Below are positions 63,896 through 64,000 of a DNA stretch of 64,000 nucleotides, one piece after another. The notes under the pieces are model-generated. The model did not search any database. It was not told the DNA's origin and worked only from the letters and a program-made list of their open reading frames with translations. Position 1 is the stretch's first letter. Each line of letters starts with the position of its first letter. Origin of the DNA: OMPR01 sp965183835 (GTDB lineage: Bacteria; Pseudomonadota; Alphaproteobacteria; Rhodobacterales; Rhodobacteraceae); NCBI GenBank assembly GCA_965183835.1, contig CBCYME010000024.1:1-64000 (forward strand). The letters run 5' to 3'. The position numbers and the translations under genes were made by a program.

Positions 63896-64000
63896 TCACA
63901 AACCCCTGATCCAGAATTGCAGCGGCTTTAGGGTCTCGTCCTCTTCGCCCAGATCCCTCCACGAAAACTGCGCCACCACACCGGGCAATTTTGTGTAGCC
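63896..64000 (-). CDS. Unidentified protein, C-terminal 34 residues (cut by the window)
   Basis: The minus strand is open from the window edge to TGA at 63896, reading GYTKLPGVVAQFSWRDLGEE and then TLKPLQFWIRGL. The composition suggests coding DNA. Too little is present to identify the family. Confidence 0.45.
   Translation of the reverse strand, partial: GYTKLPGVVAQFSWRDLGEEDETLKPLQFWIRGL

Noticed and set aside
1..64000. CRISPR array or rRNA operon
   Set aside because: No regularly spaced direct repeats of CRISPR length and no rRNA sequence were seen.

Overview
This window reads as chromosome of a marine alphaproteobacterium of the Roseobacter/Rhodobacteraceae type. The evidence is moderately high G+C, the chromosomal order infA-maf-RNase E/G-yacG-tRNA-Phe, a TcuA/TcuB pair, a formate dehydrogenase cluster with DUF3305/DUF3306 accessory genes, a Mrp/lipoate-ligase-like/DUF6505 group, and a Hint-domain protein of a kind common in this family. 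Species cannot be named from sequence alone.

Layout. (1) 1-2849: tricarballylate/citrate-type oxidation genes tcuB (cut by the window edge) and tcuA, with a divergent LysR regulator. (2) 2932-9160: a Hint-domain protein coupled to a HlyC-like lysine acyltransferase, a dead IS3 fragment, a membrane-anchored TolB/TPR regulator, and a periplasmic alkyl sulfatase. (3) 9253-11937: an insertion-sequence graveyard containing one intact IS3-family element. (4) 12137-32282: a metal and formate block. It has a tungstate importer (tupA, tupC, tupB), a sensor kinase, an ArsR-type regulator, two small proteins resembling the NIF3/CutA insert domain flanking an EamA transporter, an AAA+ response regulator, a complete membrane formate dehydrogenase operon with its maturation factors, and a divergent ferredoxin-Mrp-ligase operon. 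A GACAAAATGTC-type palindrome occurs in both the tup/kinase and the fdh promoter regions, which suggests that tungstate uptake and a tungsten- or molybdenum-dependent formate dehydrogenase share a regulator. (5) 33191-35061: a GntR regulator with two operator palindromes, a truncated maleate isomerase/EutA-like gene and an AlpA-like gene.

(6) 35354-59582: two integrative elements in tandem at the 3' end of a tRNA-Phe gene. Three 47-bp copies of the tRNA 3' half mark the ends, and each element has its own tyrosine integrase beside its right-hand att site. Element 1 carries a chaperone module (htpG, cbpA, cbpM), fragments of other genes, and an orphan HK97-type capsid gene with a small HTH protein. 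Element 2 carries a Mre11/Rad50-like pair, a serine recombinase, a full IS21-family element and a family-B DNA polymerase cut by that IS, upstream of a hairpin- and repeat-rich stretch that may be a replication origin. A 471-bp copy of the IS21 end also sits in element 1, so IS-mediated rearrangement has affected both elements.

(7) 59536-64000: conserved backbone (tRNA-Phe, yacG, RNase E/G, maf, infA, a nitrilase-superfamily hydrolase), then a frameshifted DUF2971 gene and the end of an unidentified gene. The most interesting items are the tandem islands with their polymerase and candidate origin, the shared palindrome linking tungstate and formate genes, the NIF3-insert-like pair, the acyltransferase-Hint pair, and four GTGCAC boxes at exactly 11-bp spacing.
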